Below are positions 7,782-15,903 of a stretch of 39,033 nt of DNA, piece by piece. Both the position numbers and the translations under genes were made by a program. Source of the stretch: CAYUVF01 sp964448045 (GTDB lineage: Bacteria; Bacteroidota; Rhodothermia; Rhodothermales; Salinibacteraceae); assembly GCA_964448045.1 (NCBI GenBank), contig CAYUVF010000042.1, positions 1 to 39,033 of the forward strand, in the 5' to 3' direction. The notes under the pieces were generated by a model. That model had not been told where the DNA came from. It worked only from the letters and a program-made list of their open reading frames with translations, and made no database searches. Every line of letters begins with the position of its first letter. The stretch's first letter is position 1.

Positions 7782-8189
7782 GGAGGGCTGCCGATCGCGA
7801 ATTAGATGCAGCGCGGCATCCAGAAGAGGCCGCAAGCCGTCCTCGTCGACGGTCTGTCTGGCCTCAGGAACGGATTTCCACTGCCGCTGCCGCTCCTGGA
7901 CTTCGGGCCAATCGGAGTGGGTTTCCTCAACGGATAACAGATAGATCCGGATACGACAATCCGGCGGATCGCCGTGCCAGTACGTGCCCAGCACCGGTCG
8001 ATGGAGTGTCCCCTTAACACCTCCCTCCTCGTAGGCTTCCAGAACGGCCGACCGGCGCGGACCCAGTTCGGTTTCGACGTTGCCCTTCGGGACAATCCAC
8101 CGGCCGCGCGAGCGAGTGGTGATGAGCAGAACTTCGATCTGCCCCTTGCGCTCCCGATACGGAATGGCTCCAACCTGATCAAAATCCAT
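7773..8189 (-). CDS. Nudix hydrolase, DIPP-like
   Basis: A 138-residue product from the ATG at 8189, preceded by AGGAG close upstream. The frame extends to 8276 but would overlap the preceding gene. The fold begins with FDQVGAIPYRERKGQIEVLLI. The Nudix box is IVPKGNVETELGPRRSAVLE then AYEEGGVKG, closest to the diphosphoinositol-polyphosphate/diadenosine-polyphosphate class (PKGxxE...EEAGVxG). Two box positions differ from the consensus: Lys for the first Gly, and Leu where the consensus has Arg before the Glu (VLEAYEE). The metal-binding EAYEE core is kept. It probably hydrolyses a nucleoside-diphosphate-linked compound; substrate unknown. It lies 40 bp downstream of the 137-residue hypothetical gene, possibly co-transcribed. 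Confidence 0.82.
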   Translation of the reverse strand: MDFDQVGAIPYRERKGQIEVLLITTRSRGRWIVPKGNVETELGPRRSAVLEAYEEGGVKGTLHRPVLGTYWHGDPPDCRIRIYLLSVEETHSDWPEVQERQRQWKSVPEARQTVDEDGLRPLLDAALHLIRDRQPSNQ

Positions 8190-8229
8190 TAACTCCTGCG
8201 GTATTTGCCGAAAGAGATCGCCGAGGATC

Positions 8230-8643
8230 TTACTTCGCCGCCTCGTCGTCCATCTGGGGTAGATACTCCATCGCAACGGTCGTCAAGACGCTGCCGCGGC
8301 GCCCCGTCAGGTCGATGTCGAAAGGCTGATCGGTACCCTCGACCGAGGCGCCAGGCAACCCCCGCCGCGCATTGGATGCATCGATCTCCTCGTGCTTCTT
8401 CAGCAACAGAGCAGCCATCGGCACGTCGGATACGCTGGAGTGCGCGACTGTCGCCATGAATTGCTTTTGAGCTTTCTGCCACCGTTTCAACGCCTGAGCT
8501 ACCTGCTCCAGCACCGGCTCCTGCTGCCCCGCAGATGTGCCTGATGCCTCCGCGCGATCGAGCGCCTCCTCCAACGCATCACGAGCCGCATCGCAGGCCG
8601 TTACATAGCGTTCCAGTTCATTCACAACATCATCGGAAAGCAT
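8230..8643 (-). CDS. Hypothetical protein with helical N-terminus
   Basis: A 137-residue product, not recognised. The N-terminal ~75 residues are strongly helical and charged (VVNELERYVTACDAARDALE and QVAQALKRWQKAQKQFMATV), consistent with a coiled coil or helical hairpin. The C-terminal part is polar (FDIDLTGRRGSVLTTVAMEY). No signal peptide or membrane segment is seen. It lies upstream of the Nudix gene on the same strand with a 40-bp gap. Length, codon use and spacing support a real gene. Confidence 0.6.
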   Translation of the reverse strand: MLSDDVVNELERYVTACDAARDALEEALDRAEASGTSAGQQEPVLEQVAQALKRWQKAQKQFMATVAHSSVSDVPMAALLLKKHEEIDASNARRGLPGASVEGTDQPFDIDLTGRRGSVLTTVAMEYLPQMDDEAAK

Positions 8644-8759
8644 ATCGGAGCACTGCAGATTATCCGAGCAATCAGTTGTGCCCCTTAAAATCGGTGTTCC
8701 ACCCGCCGTTCCTTTGCTCTACTCACGGGGAAAGCCATGCAACCGCAGCGCTGGCCATG

Positions 8760-8795
8760 AAAAAAGCCCGACCCAAAATGGACCGGGCTTCTTTC
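8760..8795 (-). terminator. Rho-independent terminator of the cold-shock gene
   Basis: On the minus strand GCCCG (8789-8785) pairs with CGGGC (8771-8767), followed by TTTTTT (8766-8761), about 28 bp after the csp stop codon. Confidence 0.8.
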
Positions 8796-8816
8796 GCTAA
8801 AACGTGTGGGAGCGTG

Positions 8817-9035
8817 TTACCACGCACCGCCGCCGCCCTCATTGACCGGCTGCACGTTACGTGCGCTCAGGCCTTTGGGGGTCTCTTCTACTTCAAATTG
8901 AACTTCATCACCGTCGCGCGGATCTTTTCCGTCCACTTCACTGTGGTGGACGAAAACATCTTCGCTTCCATCATCGGGCTGGATGAAACCAAACCCTTTC
9001 TCGGTGCTGAACCACTTAACTTTGCCAGTCTGCAT
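8817..9035 (-). CDS. Cold-shock protein, CspA family
   Basis: A 72-residue single CSD/OB-fold protein, the usual length for the family. It binds single-stranded RNA/DNA and acts as an RNA chaperone. RNP1 is KGFGFI (residues 13-18) and RNP2 is VFVHH (27-31); the TGKVKWF opening is standard. The C-terminus ends in NEGGGGAW, a short Gly-rich extension. A terminator follows directly. The long AT-rich leader (9036 to about 9160) contains possible hairpins, which would fit temperature-dependent control of the mRNA, but this is inference. Confidence 0.96.
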   Translation of the reverse strand: MQTGKVKWFSTEKGFGFIQPDDGSEDVFVHHSEVDGKDPRDGDEVQFEVEETPKGLSARNVQPVNEGGGGAW

Positions 9036-9443
9036 AAACTCTTGTGTTGTGTTGTATCACCTCAGGTTCTCATCCACCTGGGGCTACCGAATCTGCCATA
9101 AGGCGCGATCCGATGTTCCAAATGTTTTGTTGATCTGATGGTGACATCAGAATGTTACTGTGTTATTAGGTCATACATCTGAATCCACAGATGGGTTCAA
9201 TTTCTTTGCAGAAATCTGTGTGTCCCGCCCAAGTATCGGTCCCAATACGGTTTTTTGTCTTTTGAATCCACCCGCATCGTCGTTGGACCGCGCTTTTTGG
9301 CTCAGACCAAGATCTCACGAAGATGCACACATGTGCTCTCAATTCCGCTTTCGACAATGCTTCATATCTTTACGCTTGACGAATTCCACTGATGCGCTGT
9401 ACCCTGTGGGCCCATAACATTTGCTGCTTTGCGCATGCAAACG
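9036..9443. other. AT-rich csp leader and intergenic region
   Basis: No gene is seen. It includes the 5' leader and probable promoter of csp (minus strand). Hairpin candidates: TCTGATG-GTGA-CATCAGA (9134-9151, perfect 7-bp stem) and CCACAGAT (9185-9192) with ATCTGTG (9214-9220). The rest is AT-rich spacer before tRNA-Asp. Confidence 0.4.
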
Positions 9444-9517
9444 GGTCCGGTAGTTCAGTTGGTTAGAATGCTGCCCTGTCACGGCAGAGGTCGCGGGTTC
9501 GAGTCCCGTCCGGACCG
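9444..9517 (+). tRNA. tRNA-Asp (GTC), copy 1
   Basis: Full cloverleaf of 74 nt: acceptor GGTCCGG/CCGGACC with discriminator G, D-arm AGTTCAGTTGGTT, anticodon arm CTGCC-CTGTCAC-GGCAG with GTC at 9478-9480, T-arm GCGGGTTCGAGTCCCGT. CCA is not encoded. Identical to the second copy at 9707. Confidence 0.97.
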
Positions 9518-9520
9518 CTC

Positions 9521-9552
9521 GCCCCACTCTCCTTCCGAGGGTGGGGCTTGTA
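9521..9552 (+). terminator. Terminator of tRNA-Asp copy 1
   Basis: GCCCCAC (9521-9527) pairs with GTGGGGC (9541-9547). The T-run is weak (TTGTATT) compared with copy 2. Confidence 0.55.
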
Positions 9553-9706
9553 TTCGTAGCGCCACCAAGGCAGTCCTTCCCCTCCGGCATCTCACCCCGC
9601 AGGCGCCTCGAATTCGAAAGCAATCACACATCCCGATTTTGGCCCACCCTTCATAGTCAAGTGGAACATTAAGCCGCCACTGGCTTCAAATTAAAATAGT
9701 TAATCA

Positions 9707-9780
9707 GGTCCGGTAGTTCAGTTGGTTAGAATGCTGCCCTGTCACGGCAGAGGTCGCGGGTTCGAGTCCCGTCCGGACCG
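9707..9780 (+). tRNA. tRNA-Asp (GTC), copy 2
   Basis: Identical in all 74 nt to copy 1, with the same anticodon GTC. It is followed 4 nt later by its terminator and then by yhbY. Confidence 0.97.
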
Positions 9781-9783
9781 CTC

Positions 9784-9819
9784 GCCCCACTCTCCTTCCG
9801 AGGGTGGGGCTTTTATTTT
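9784..9819 (+). terminator. Terminator of tRNA-Asp copy 2
   Basis: GCCCCAC (9784-9790) pairs with GTGGGGC (9804-9810), followed by TTTTATTTT. Confidence 0.75.
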
Positions 9820-9853
9820 CTCCGAGCCGCTCTCCACAAAGCTCCCACCGATC

Positions 9854-10159
9854 ATGTCGCGTACGCCTCTGACCTCCAAGCAACGCGCCCACCTGCGGTC
9901 CCTTTCTCACGATCTGGATCCGGTCGTACGGGTCGGGAAGGATGGATTGACGGAGGCTGTCGTCAATGCGACCAACGAGGCCTTTAACACCCGCGAGTTG
10001 GTGAAAGTACGGGTGTTAGATGCGGCGACGGAGGAAATCCGAGAGGTGGGTGAAACGTTGGTCGAACAAATCGACGATGCAATGCTGGTCCAGGTCATCG
10101 GCCATATCGCGATTCTGTTTCGGCCCGATGCCGACGATCCGGCGATCGAACTCCCGTAG
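9854..10159 (+). CDS. yhbY: YhbY-type CRM-domain RNA-binding protein
   Basis: A 101-residue product, the normal length for YhbY. The start is the ATG at 9854 (MSRTPLTSKQRAHLRSLSHD), because any longer frame would run through the tRNA. A single CRS1-YhbY (CRM) domain shows the GxxG-type RNA-binding loop in VRVGKDGLTEAVV, followed by FNTRELVKVRVLD and VGETLVEQIDDAMLVQVIGH. Family members associate with the pre-50S ribosome and act in ribosome assembly. It is convergent with the DUF2267 gene, with a 16-bp gap. High confidence. Confidence 0.93.
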   Translation: MSRTPLTSKQRAHLRSLSHDLDPVVRVGKDGLTEAVVNATNEAFNTRELVKVRVLDAATEEIREVGETLVEQIDDAMLVQVIGHIAILFRPDADDPAIELP

Positions 10160-10175
10160 GACTATCAGCAGTAAC

Positions 10176-10661
10176 TCAGCTGTCGCGGGCGACGGAGGAT
10201 CCGTACCTGGCGCCGTTGGTGCTCGATGCGGATTGCTCCGGCCATAATCCCCGCAAGTCTGCTGGCAGAAGGCGACGGAGCGCATCAGCATCCTTGGGGG
10301 CCACCTGTTGCCCCATCACTTTGATGACCGCATACGTGACCGACTCCGGCTCGTGTGCGCCCTCAGAACCCATCTCATCCGCAACGACCGTCATGAACGA
10401 CCGTCGCGTGTAGGCCGCGGTGGGCGGGGCGTCATCGGGGATGATACTCGATCGTACGGAATCCGGGAGATGAACAGCAAGACGCGCGGCGGCGTCCGGA
10501 GAGAGATGGTAGCGGAGGGCCGTCAGAACAGCACGAAGGGCGCAAGCAGCCCCGTCGACATCGACTTCCCCCAGTTCGCGACCAATGGCTCGCAGCCACA
10601 CTGCGACGTCCTGATGCGCCGGTAAATCCGGGCGATGCGTCCCCGTCGGTCTATCATCCAT
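10176..10661 (-). CDS. DUF2267 domain protein
   Basis: A 161-residue product. The pattern fits DUF2267: one helical repeat (AVWLRAIGRELGEVDVDGAA then LRAVLTALRYHLSPDAAARL then AVHLPDSVRSSI), a middle segment (TRRSFMTVVADEMG), and a second half (VTYAVIKVMGQQVAPKDADA then LRRLLPADLRGLWPEQ). The family function is unknown; members are soluble helical proteins sometimes linked to stress regulons. The polar C-terminal tail (SASSTNGARYG) is not conserved-looking. It stands alone, convergent with yhbY. Confidence 0.72.
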   Translation of the reverse strand: MDDRPTGTHRPDLPAHQDVAVWLRAIGRELGEVDVDGAACALRAVLTALRYHLSPDAAARLAVHLPDSVRSSIIPDDAPPTAAYTRRSFMTVVADEMGSEGAHEPESVTYAVIKVMGQQVAPKDADALRRLLPADLRGLWPEQSASSTNGARYGSSVARDS

Positions 10662-11076
10662 GGGTCACCAAGGCAAACCGGACAATTGATGAGGCAGGGA
10701 TAACAGTCAGCCTCAAATAAAAACGCAGCAGAGGTTAGCCCGATGCCCCACTGATCCATCATCCACCCCCTGCGGATCCATCGGGCTAACCTAACTGCAT
10801 GCGCTGGTTTTGGAACGAACTGTGTAGAACGTTCCGACCTGAATGCACCTATCAAGAACAGAGCGTCCCCGGTCGGATGCTGAGGGAGACTCTTGCAAGC
10901 GCAGGTGGGACATACCTGGATTTGTACGTAGTAAATTCTCCCACATGCGAGCGCTACTCCCCAGCGGCGGAACGCATTCAATGGGTTTCAATGGGTTCTG
11001 GTCGTTGAGATTCGTCCCCGATCCGTCGTATCTTGTGAACCCATTTTGATTACCGTGGATCAGGGGCGCTCCTCGC
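10662..11076. other. Intergenic upstream of the LOV kinase
   Basis: No supported gene. It contains the long inverted repeat at 10732-10792 and probably the kinase promoter. Frames on both strands have no recognisable motif and overlap one another. Confidence 0.4.
10732..10792. repeat. 14-bp perfect inverted repeat with 33-nt loop
   Basis: AGGTTAGCCCGATG (10732-10745) and its exact reverse complement (10779-10792) are separated by 33 nt. GCAG also matches just outside both arms. On the minus strand the second arm is followed about 10 nt later by TTTTTATTT, so it could end a minus-strand transcript or form part of a small RNA. Confidence 0.7.
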
Positions 11077-14000
11077 ATGAAAGCCTTGCTTCTCATTTCG
11101 ACTGATCGCATTCGTGAGCGGCTCCACGCCGCACTCCAGCGCGCCGATCATCAACTGACCACGTACACCGATCCCGAAGCGGCCTCCGCCGCAATCGAGC
11201 ACAGCCGCCCCGACACCGTCTTTGTGGAGCACCCCCATTTTACCGGGATGGCGTCGCCCTCCTGCCCACTGCCCCAGCGTGAGTGCTACGTTTTGATCGC
11301 CGTCCTCCCTCCCGATGCCTCCCCAAAAGCGCTCACCACGGCTCCAGCGCTGGAGCCCGACTTTATCCTGGACCGCTGGCGCCCGGCTTCGTTGCGCGCG
11401 CACATGACACTTATTGAGCGCCGATCGAAGTCGCAAAGCACGTCGTGGACCGCTGCCCATGCCACCAGCGGCCGAACCTGGCTGAATACGTTCTTCGGGC
11501 GCTCACAAGATTCGGTGTATGTGATCGATCGGGCCGGCACCATCTTGGACGCGAATCCAGCCGCCTGTCAGGTCCACGGCGTAGAGCGAACGGACCTTCA
11601 GGGCCGGGTCTTTGACTCAGTGGTTGCCCTGCCAGATGACTGCACTGTGTCTACACTATTTGATGACGAACAACACATCTGCTCCACGGCGGCACCGAAT
11701 CAGGAAGATTGCTTGTCCGTGACGACGTTGGCGACGCTGCGAATCACGTACGACCACGAGGAGACCGCGCTGATCCATGTCTCCGACCAGCCCTCCGCCT
11801 CTTCATTCGCCGAGGCCGTGCTCAACCGTGCAAGTGCCTATGCGGTGCAGCTGGATGCGCAGGGCACCATCAGCCGCCTCAACGCCGCGTGCGCCGATCA
11901 GCTGGATCCATCCTTCCATCCGACGAATTCCACGTTTGGCGAGCTCTTTTTTCCCGAAGACCGCGCTGCTGCAGTGGACGCGGCCCTGCGCGAACTCGAT
12001 CCCGGCGATCCGCCCCAACGACACGGCACATGGTGGGTGGCAGATGACGGATCCGATGGATATATCGCCTGGACCGATACGTTGCATCAGCCTGACAGCA
12101 ACCCGGTTGATGCCGCTCCACCCCCCCAGACTTCTGATTCCTCCCCTCCCCCCTCCGGCACGCTTCCCTTACTGTCCAAAGCACTCGAAAAGGTCAGCGA
12201 TGCCGTCCTCATCGCCGACGCCACACGGACCGACCTGCCAACGGTCTACTGCAACCCGGCCTTCGAATCAATGACCGGGTACCGCCGCCACGAGGTGCTG
12301 GGCCGCAACTGCCGGTTCCTTCAGGGTCCCGACACCGACTCTGCTGCACGCGCCACGCTCCGCACGGCTCTGAATGAGGGTACGAGTTGCCAGACCACGA
12401 TCAAGAACTACCGAAAAGACGGGACGCCCTTCTGGAATGAGATCACCATCTTTCCCGTCCGCGATGCCTCGGGAGCGGTAACGCATTTCCTCGGCATCCT
12501 CCACGATATCACGGAACAGCGCGCGCGCAGACAACAGATCGAACGAGGCGAGCAGTACCTGCGCCAGATTGTAGATGCGCTCCCCCAGTTCATTTTCCTG
12601 AAGAACGAAGCTGGCGAATATCTGCTCGCAAACGAATCGGTGGCGGCGGCCTATGGGACAACCCCCGATCAGATGGAGGGTGCGACGGACCAGGAGTTCG
12701 CCGCAGCCTCCGAGGGGCGTGACTTCCGGGCTGACGACCACGCCGTGATCCGCTCAAATGAGCCTCGTGAGTTCATCGAAACCATTGAAGACGCATCGGC
12801 GCGCGAGCGGATCGTCAAAACCGAACTACTCCCTTTCCAATCCGTCCACGCGGAAGAGCGACTGCTGCTCGGCATCTCGACCGATATCACCGAGCAGGTC
12901 CGCACCGAAGAGGCTCTGCGGCAGGAGCGCGATCTGCTGGACAACATCATGTCGACCAGTGTAGCCGCCATCGCAGTGGTGGATACGGCCGGGCGCTTCG
13001 TCTTTGCCAACGACCGCGCCGAGGACCTCCTCGAACTCATCCCCAACCCCAACGGGTATCCGTACGACTTGCCCCAGTGGCGGCTAACGACCCTCGACGA
13101 AGCCCAGCTGGCGGGAGACACGCATCCCTTTCAACGAGTGATGCGCACGGGCGAGCCCGTCTTCGGCGCCGAGCGCGCAGTGGAGTGGCCCGATGGGCAC
13201 CGCCGCCTGCTGTCGATCAACGCCGCCCCGCTGACCGATGACAACGGCAACGTGGTGCGCGTGGTCACTTCCATCGAAGACATCACCGAACGCAAAGCGG
13301 CGGAGCGAGCCCTGCAGATCAGTGAGGAGCGCTGGCGCCAACTTGTGCGCTACCACCCCGAGCCTATTCTCATCAGCAGCGACGCGACCATCAAGTACAT
13401 CAACGCGGCGGGCGCTCGTGTCTTCGGTGCCGATTCGCCCGACGACATCATCGGCCGCTCCATCCTCGAATTTGCGGAGCCGGCCGTCCACGACACCATC
13501 GAGGAGCGCATCAGCACCATTGAGGATGGCGGACAGACCTCCCCCCTGGAGCACCGGTTGCGGCGACTGGATGGCGAGGAGCGCATCGTGCAAGCCTTCT
13601 CCGTCCCCATCACCTACGACGGGGCGCGCTCCGCCCAAACGGTAGTCCGTGACGTTACGGCGCAGAAAAGCGCGGAACAGGCGCTGCGCGTCCGGGAACA
13701 GCAACAGGCCACGCTGGCTGAACTGGGCTTGTACGCGCTGGAGGAATCGGATCTGCAGGCGCTCATGACGGAAGCGGTCGCCCGTTTGACCGAGACGCTC
13801 GATATCAAACATGCCAGCGTCCTCGAACTGAAGTCCGATCTCCAGTCCATCCGCCTGCAGGCGCCGCCCCCGGATTCGGCTCCACCAGTCCACCCACTGG
13901 TGCCGCTCGATCAGTTCCCGCTCGCTCGGCACACGTTGCGCGCGGAGGAGGCCGTGCGGGTAGGGCCCGATGAACGCTTCACGGGCGAGGATTTTCCGTT

Positions 14001-15213
14001 GGCCAGTGACGTGGCGTGTGGCGTGTGTGTCCGCATCCCGGGTCGCGATCAGCCGTACGGCATCTTGAGCGCCTGCGCGGCCGAGGCCCGCACCTTCACC
14101 AAAGACGATGTCAACTTCCTGCAAACGGTTGCCATCCTGATCAGCGATGCGGTCGAGCGCACCCGCACCGAGGTCGAGCTGCTGCTGAGCGAAAAGCGCT
14201 ACCGGACAGTCGTCGAGCAGCAAACTGAGCTGATCTGCCGTTTCGCCCCGGATGGGATGTTGACCTTTGTAAACCACGCCTTCGAAGCGTTTTTGGGCAC
14301 CCCCGCTGAGGAGCTCACGGGACAGGCATTTGAGTCACTCCTTCTGCCGAGTGATCGTGACGCCTTCCGAGAGATCGAGTCCGATTTTAGTGCCGACCAG
14401 CCCGTTCAGAAGTACGAGTTTCGCCTCCTCAGTGCCGACGGCGAGGAGCGCTGGCTACAGTGGGCCATCCGCGCTTTCGTCGACCCCAGTGGCGACGTAG
14501 CCGAGTTTCAGGCCTCGGGGCGGGACATCACCGAGCGCAAGCTGCTGGAGCGTGAAATTCTGGAGGTCAGCGCCCGCGAGCGGCGGCACATCGGGCAGGA
14601 TCTACACGATGGCCTCGGCTCGCATCTCTCCGGTGTGAGCATGCTCTGCCGCGGGGTCATCCGTAAAATTGAAGCGGGCGAGGCCGTCGACAAAACCGTG
14701 ATCGAGGAAATCTCCCAACTCGTCCAAGAGAGCATCAAGCAGGTGCGCAAGCTGGCGCGCGGGCTCAACCCGGTGAAGATGGAAGACGAAGGGCTTCCCA
14801 GCGCGCTGCAGGAGCTCGTATCCACCACACGGGCTCATCCCGGCATCTCGGTCGCCTTCGACCACGACAACGACGTGCCCGACCCCGACAGCGAGGTCGC
14901 ACTGCAGTTGTACCGGATCGCGCAGGAAGCCATCACCAACGCCCTCAAACACGCCGACGCCGATCAGATCGTCGTGCGCCTTGGAACGAAAGACGGTGCG
15001 CTTCTTTTGACCATTGCGGATGACGGCAGGGGCATTTCCCCTCACCCGCAGGCCCAATCTGGCATGGGCCTGCGGGTGATGAAATACCGGGCAAACACGA
15101 TCGGCGCGCAGCTGCGCATCCGTCCTCGCCCCGATGGCGGAACCGCCGTGCAGTGTGCGCTTCCACTCAACAAGCTCCCTTCGCCCCCTCGCCCCCAATC
15201 GATCCCGTCGTAA
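11077..15213 (+). CDS. Hybrid LOV/multi-PAS/GAF sensor histidine kinase
   Basis: A 1378-residue cytoplasmic sensor with no membrane segment. Order: degenerate receiver (1-115, Glu51 in place of the phospho-Asp); PAS (about 139-238, 241-338); LOV-type PAS (about 365-481) with GRNCRFLQG and adduct Cys412; PAS (about 494-607, 618-741, 751-861); GAF (about 874-1028); PAS (about 1030-1155); HisKA_3 with RRHIGQDLHDGLG, phospho-acceptor His1177; HATPase (YRIAQEAITNALKHA, ADDGRGI, GMGLRVMKYRA). The kinase class is NarX/DesK type, matching the NarL-type regulator whose start lies 3 nt after the stop, so the two are a pair. Blue-light sensing through flavin is inferred; Leu475 replaces the usual signalling Gln. 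Output genes are unknown. Confidence 0.92.
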   Translation: MKALLLISTDRIRERLHAALQRADHQLTTYTDPEAASAAIEHSRPDTVFVEHPHFTGMASPSCPLPQRECYVLIAVLPPDASPKALTTAPALEPDFILDRWRPASLRAHMTLIERRSKSQSTSWTAAHATSGRTWLNTFFGRSQDSVYVIDRAGTILDANPAACQVHGVERTDLQGRVFDSVVALPDDCTVSTLFDDEQHICSTAAPNQEDCLSVTTLATLRITYDHEETALIHVSDQPSASSFAEAVLNRASAYAVQLDAQGTISRLNAACADQLDPSFHPTNSTFGELFFPEDRAAAVDAALRELDPGDPPQRHGTWWVADDGSDGYIAWTDTLHQPDSNPVDAAPPPQTSDSSPPPSGTLPLLSKALEKVSDAVLIADATRTDLPTVYCNPAFESMTGYRRHEVLGRNCRFLQGPDTDSAARATLRTALNEGTSCQTTIKNYRKDGTPFWNEITIFPVRDASGAVTHFLGILHDITEQRARRQQIERGEQYLRQIVDALPQFIFLKNEAGEYLLANESVAAAYGTTPDQMEGATDQEFAAASEGRDFRADDHAVIRSNEPREFIETIEDASARERIVKTELLPFQSVHAEERLLLGISTDITEQVRTEEALRQERDLLDNIMSTSVAAIAVVDTAGRFVFANDRAEDLLELIPNPNGYPYDLPQWRLTTLDEAQLAGDTHPFQRVMRTGEPVFGAERAVEWPDGHRRLLSINAAPLTDDNGNVVRVVTSIEDITERKAAERALQISEERWRQLVRYHPEPILISSDATIKYINAAGARVFGADSPDDIIGRSILEFAEPAVHDTIEERISTIEDGGQTSPLEHRLRRLDGEERIVQAFSVPITYDGARSAQTVVRDVTAQKSAEQALRVREQQQATLAELGLYALEESDLQALMTEAVARLTETLDIKHASVLELKSDLQSIRLQAPPPDSAPPVHPLVPLDQFPLARHTLRAEEAVRVGPDERFTGEDFPLASDVACGVCVRIPGRDQPYGILSACAAEARTFTKDDVNFLQTVAILISDAVERTRTEVELLLSEKRYRTVVEQQTELICRFAPDGMLTFVNHAFEAFLGTPAEELTGQAFESLLLPSDRDAFREIESDFSADQPVQKYEFRLLSADGEERWLQWAIRAFVDPSGDVAEFQASGRDITERKLLEREILEVSARERRHIGQDLHDGLGSHLSGVSMLCRGVIRKIEAGEAVDKTVIEEISQLVQESIKQVRKLARGLNPVKMEDEGLPSALQELVSTTRAHPGISVAFDHDNDVPDPDSEVALQLYRIAQEAITNALKHADADQIVVRLGTKDGALLLTIADDGRGISPHPQAQSGMGLRVMKYRANTIGAQLRIRPRPDGGTAVQCALPLNKLPSPPRPQSIPS

Positions 15214-15216
15214 TTC

Positions 15217-15882
15217 ATGGCCCAAAAAATTTACATCGTGGAGGACCATCCCGTGATGCGGCGGGGGTACACGTATCTGGTCGACTCCGAGATTGACTTG
15301 GAGATCTGCGGTGAGGCCGGCGATGCACAGACGGCGCTCGAAGAGATCCCAGAGATCGATCCGGATCTCGCGATTGTGGACCTGACCCTCCAGGGCATGG
15401 GCGGCCTCGAACTAATCAAGCGGCTCCAGACCGAGCGGCCCGAGTTCCCCATCCTCGTCGTTTCCATGCACGACGAAACACTGTACGCCGACCGTGCGCT
15501 GCAAGCCGGAGCCCGTGGCTACATCATGAAAAGCGAAGTGGAGGCCGAGGTCGTCAAGGCTATCCGGCGCATTCTGGACGGGGGCGTTTTCCTGAGCGAT
15601 GAGCTGAGCACGAAGATCCTGCTTCGATACTCCGGATCGACAGGCAGCCTCCAGTCGGGCACGATCTCGCCACTCGAACAGCTCAGCGATCGGGAACTGG
15701 AGGTCTTTGAGTACATGGGACGCGGATTCACGACTCGCGAGATCGCCCAGAAACTCGTCCTGAGCCCCAAAACCATCGACTCGTACCGGGCTCGCGTGAA
15801 GGATAAGCTGTCGATCGACAAGAACAGCGAGCTGATGCGCCGCGCCGTGGTCTGGGTAGAAAATCAGGGAAACGAGGCCTGA
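15217..15882 (+). CDS. NarL/FixJ-family response regulator
   Basis: A 221-residue partner of the upstream kinase (ATG 3 nt after its TAA). Receiver: acidic pocket VEDHP, phospho-Asp55 in LAIVDLTLQG, switch VSMHD, Lys in ARGYIMKSE. The C-terminal LuxR-type helix-turn-helix is LSDRELEVFEYMGRGFTTRE then IAQKLVLSPKTIDSYRARVK. Phosphotransfer from His1177 would control DNA binding. Targets cannot be read from the window. No palindromic operator was identified in front of this pair except the repeat at 10732. Confidence 0.95.
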   Translation: MAQKIYIVEDHPVMRRGYTYLVDSEIDLEICGEAGDAQTALEEIPEIDPDLAIVDLTLQGMGGLELIKRLQTERPEFPILVVSMHDETLYADRALQAGARGYIMKSEVEAEVVKAIRRILDGGVFLSDELSTKILLRYSGSTGSLQSGTISPLEQLSDRELEVFEYMGRGFTTREIAQKLVLSPKTIDSYRARVKDKLSIDKNSELMRRAVVWVENQGNEA

Positions 15883-15903
15883 CCGCCCTCCCATCCGTTT
15901 CCT

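Larger units (their letters stand above)
9444..9812 (+). repeat. Duplicated 106-bp tRNA-Asp plus terminator unit
   Basis: 9444-9549 and 9707-9812 are identical and include the whole tRNA and its terminator stem. They are separated by 157 bp of unrelated AT-rich sequence. The identity stops abruptly at the first tRNA base and just after GGGGCTT. Confidence 0.9.

Noticed and set aside
9429..9656. 75-codon frame over tRNA-Asp copy 1
   Set aside because: Reads through a tRNA and terminator; not a protein gene.
10523..11111. Overlapping minus-strand frames between DUF2267 and the kinase
   Set aside because: No motif, and one overlaps the DUF2267 gene in another frame; the inverted repeat explains part of the structure.
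13084..14277. 397-codon minus-strand frame inside the kinase gene
   Set aside because: Mirror frame of the GC-rich plus-strand gene; no motif.
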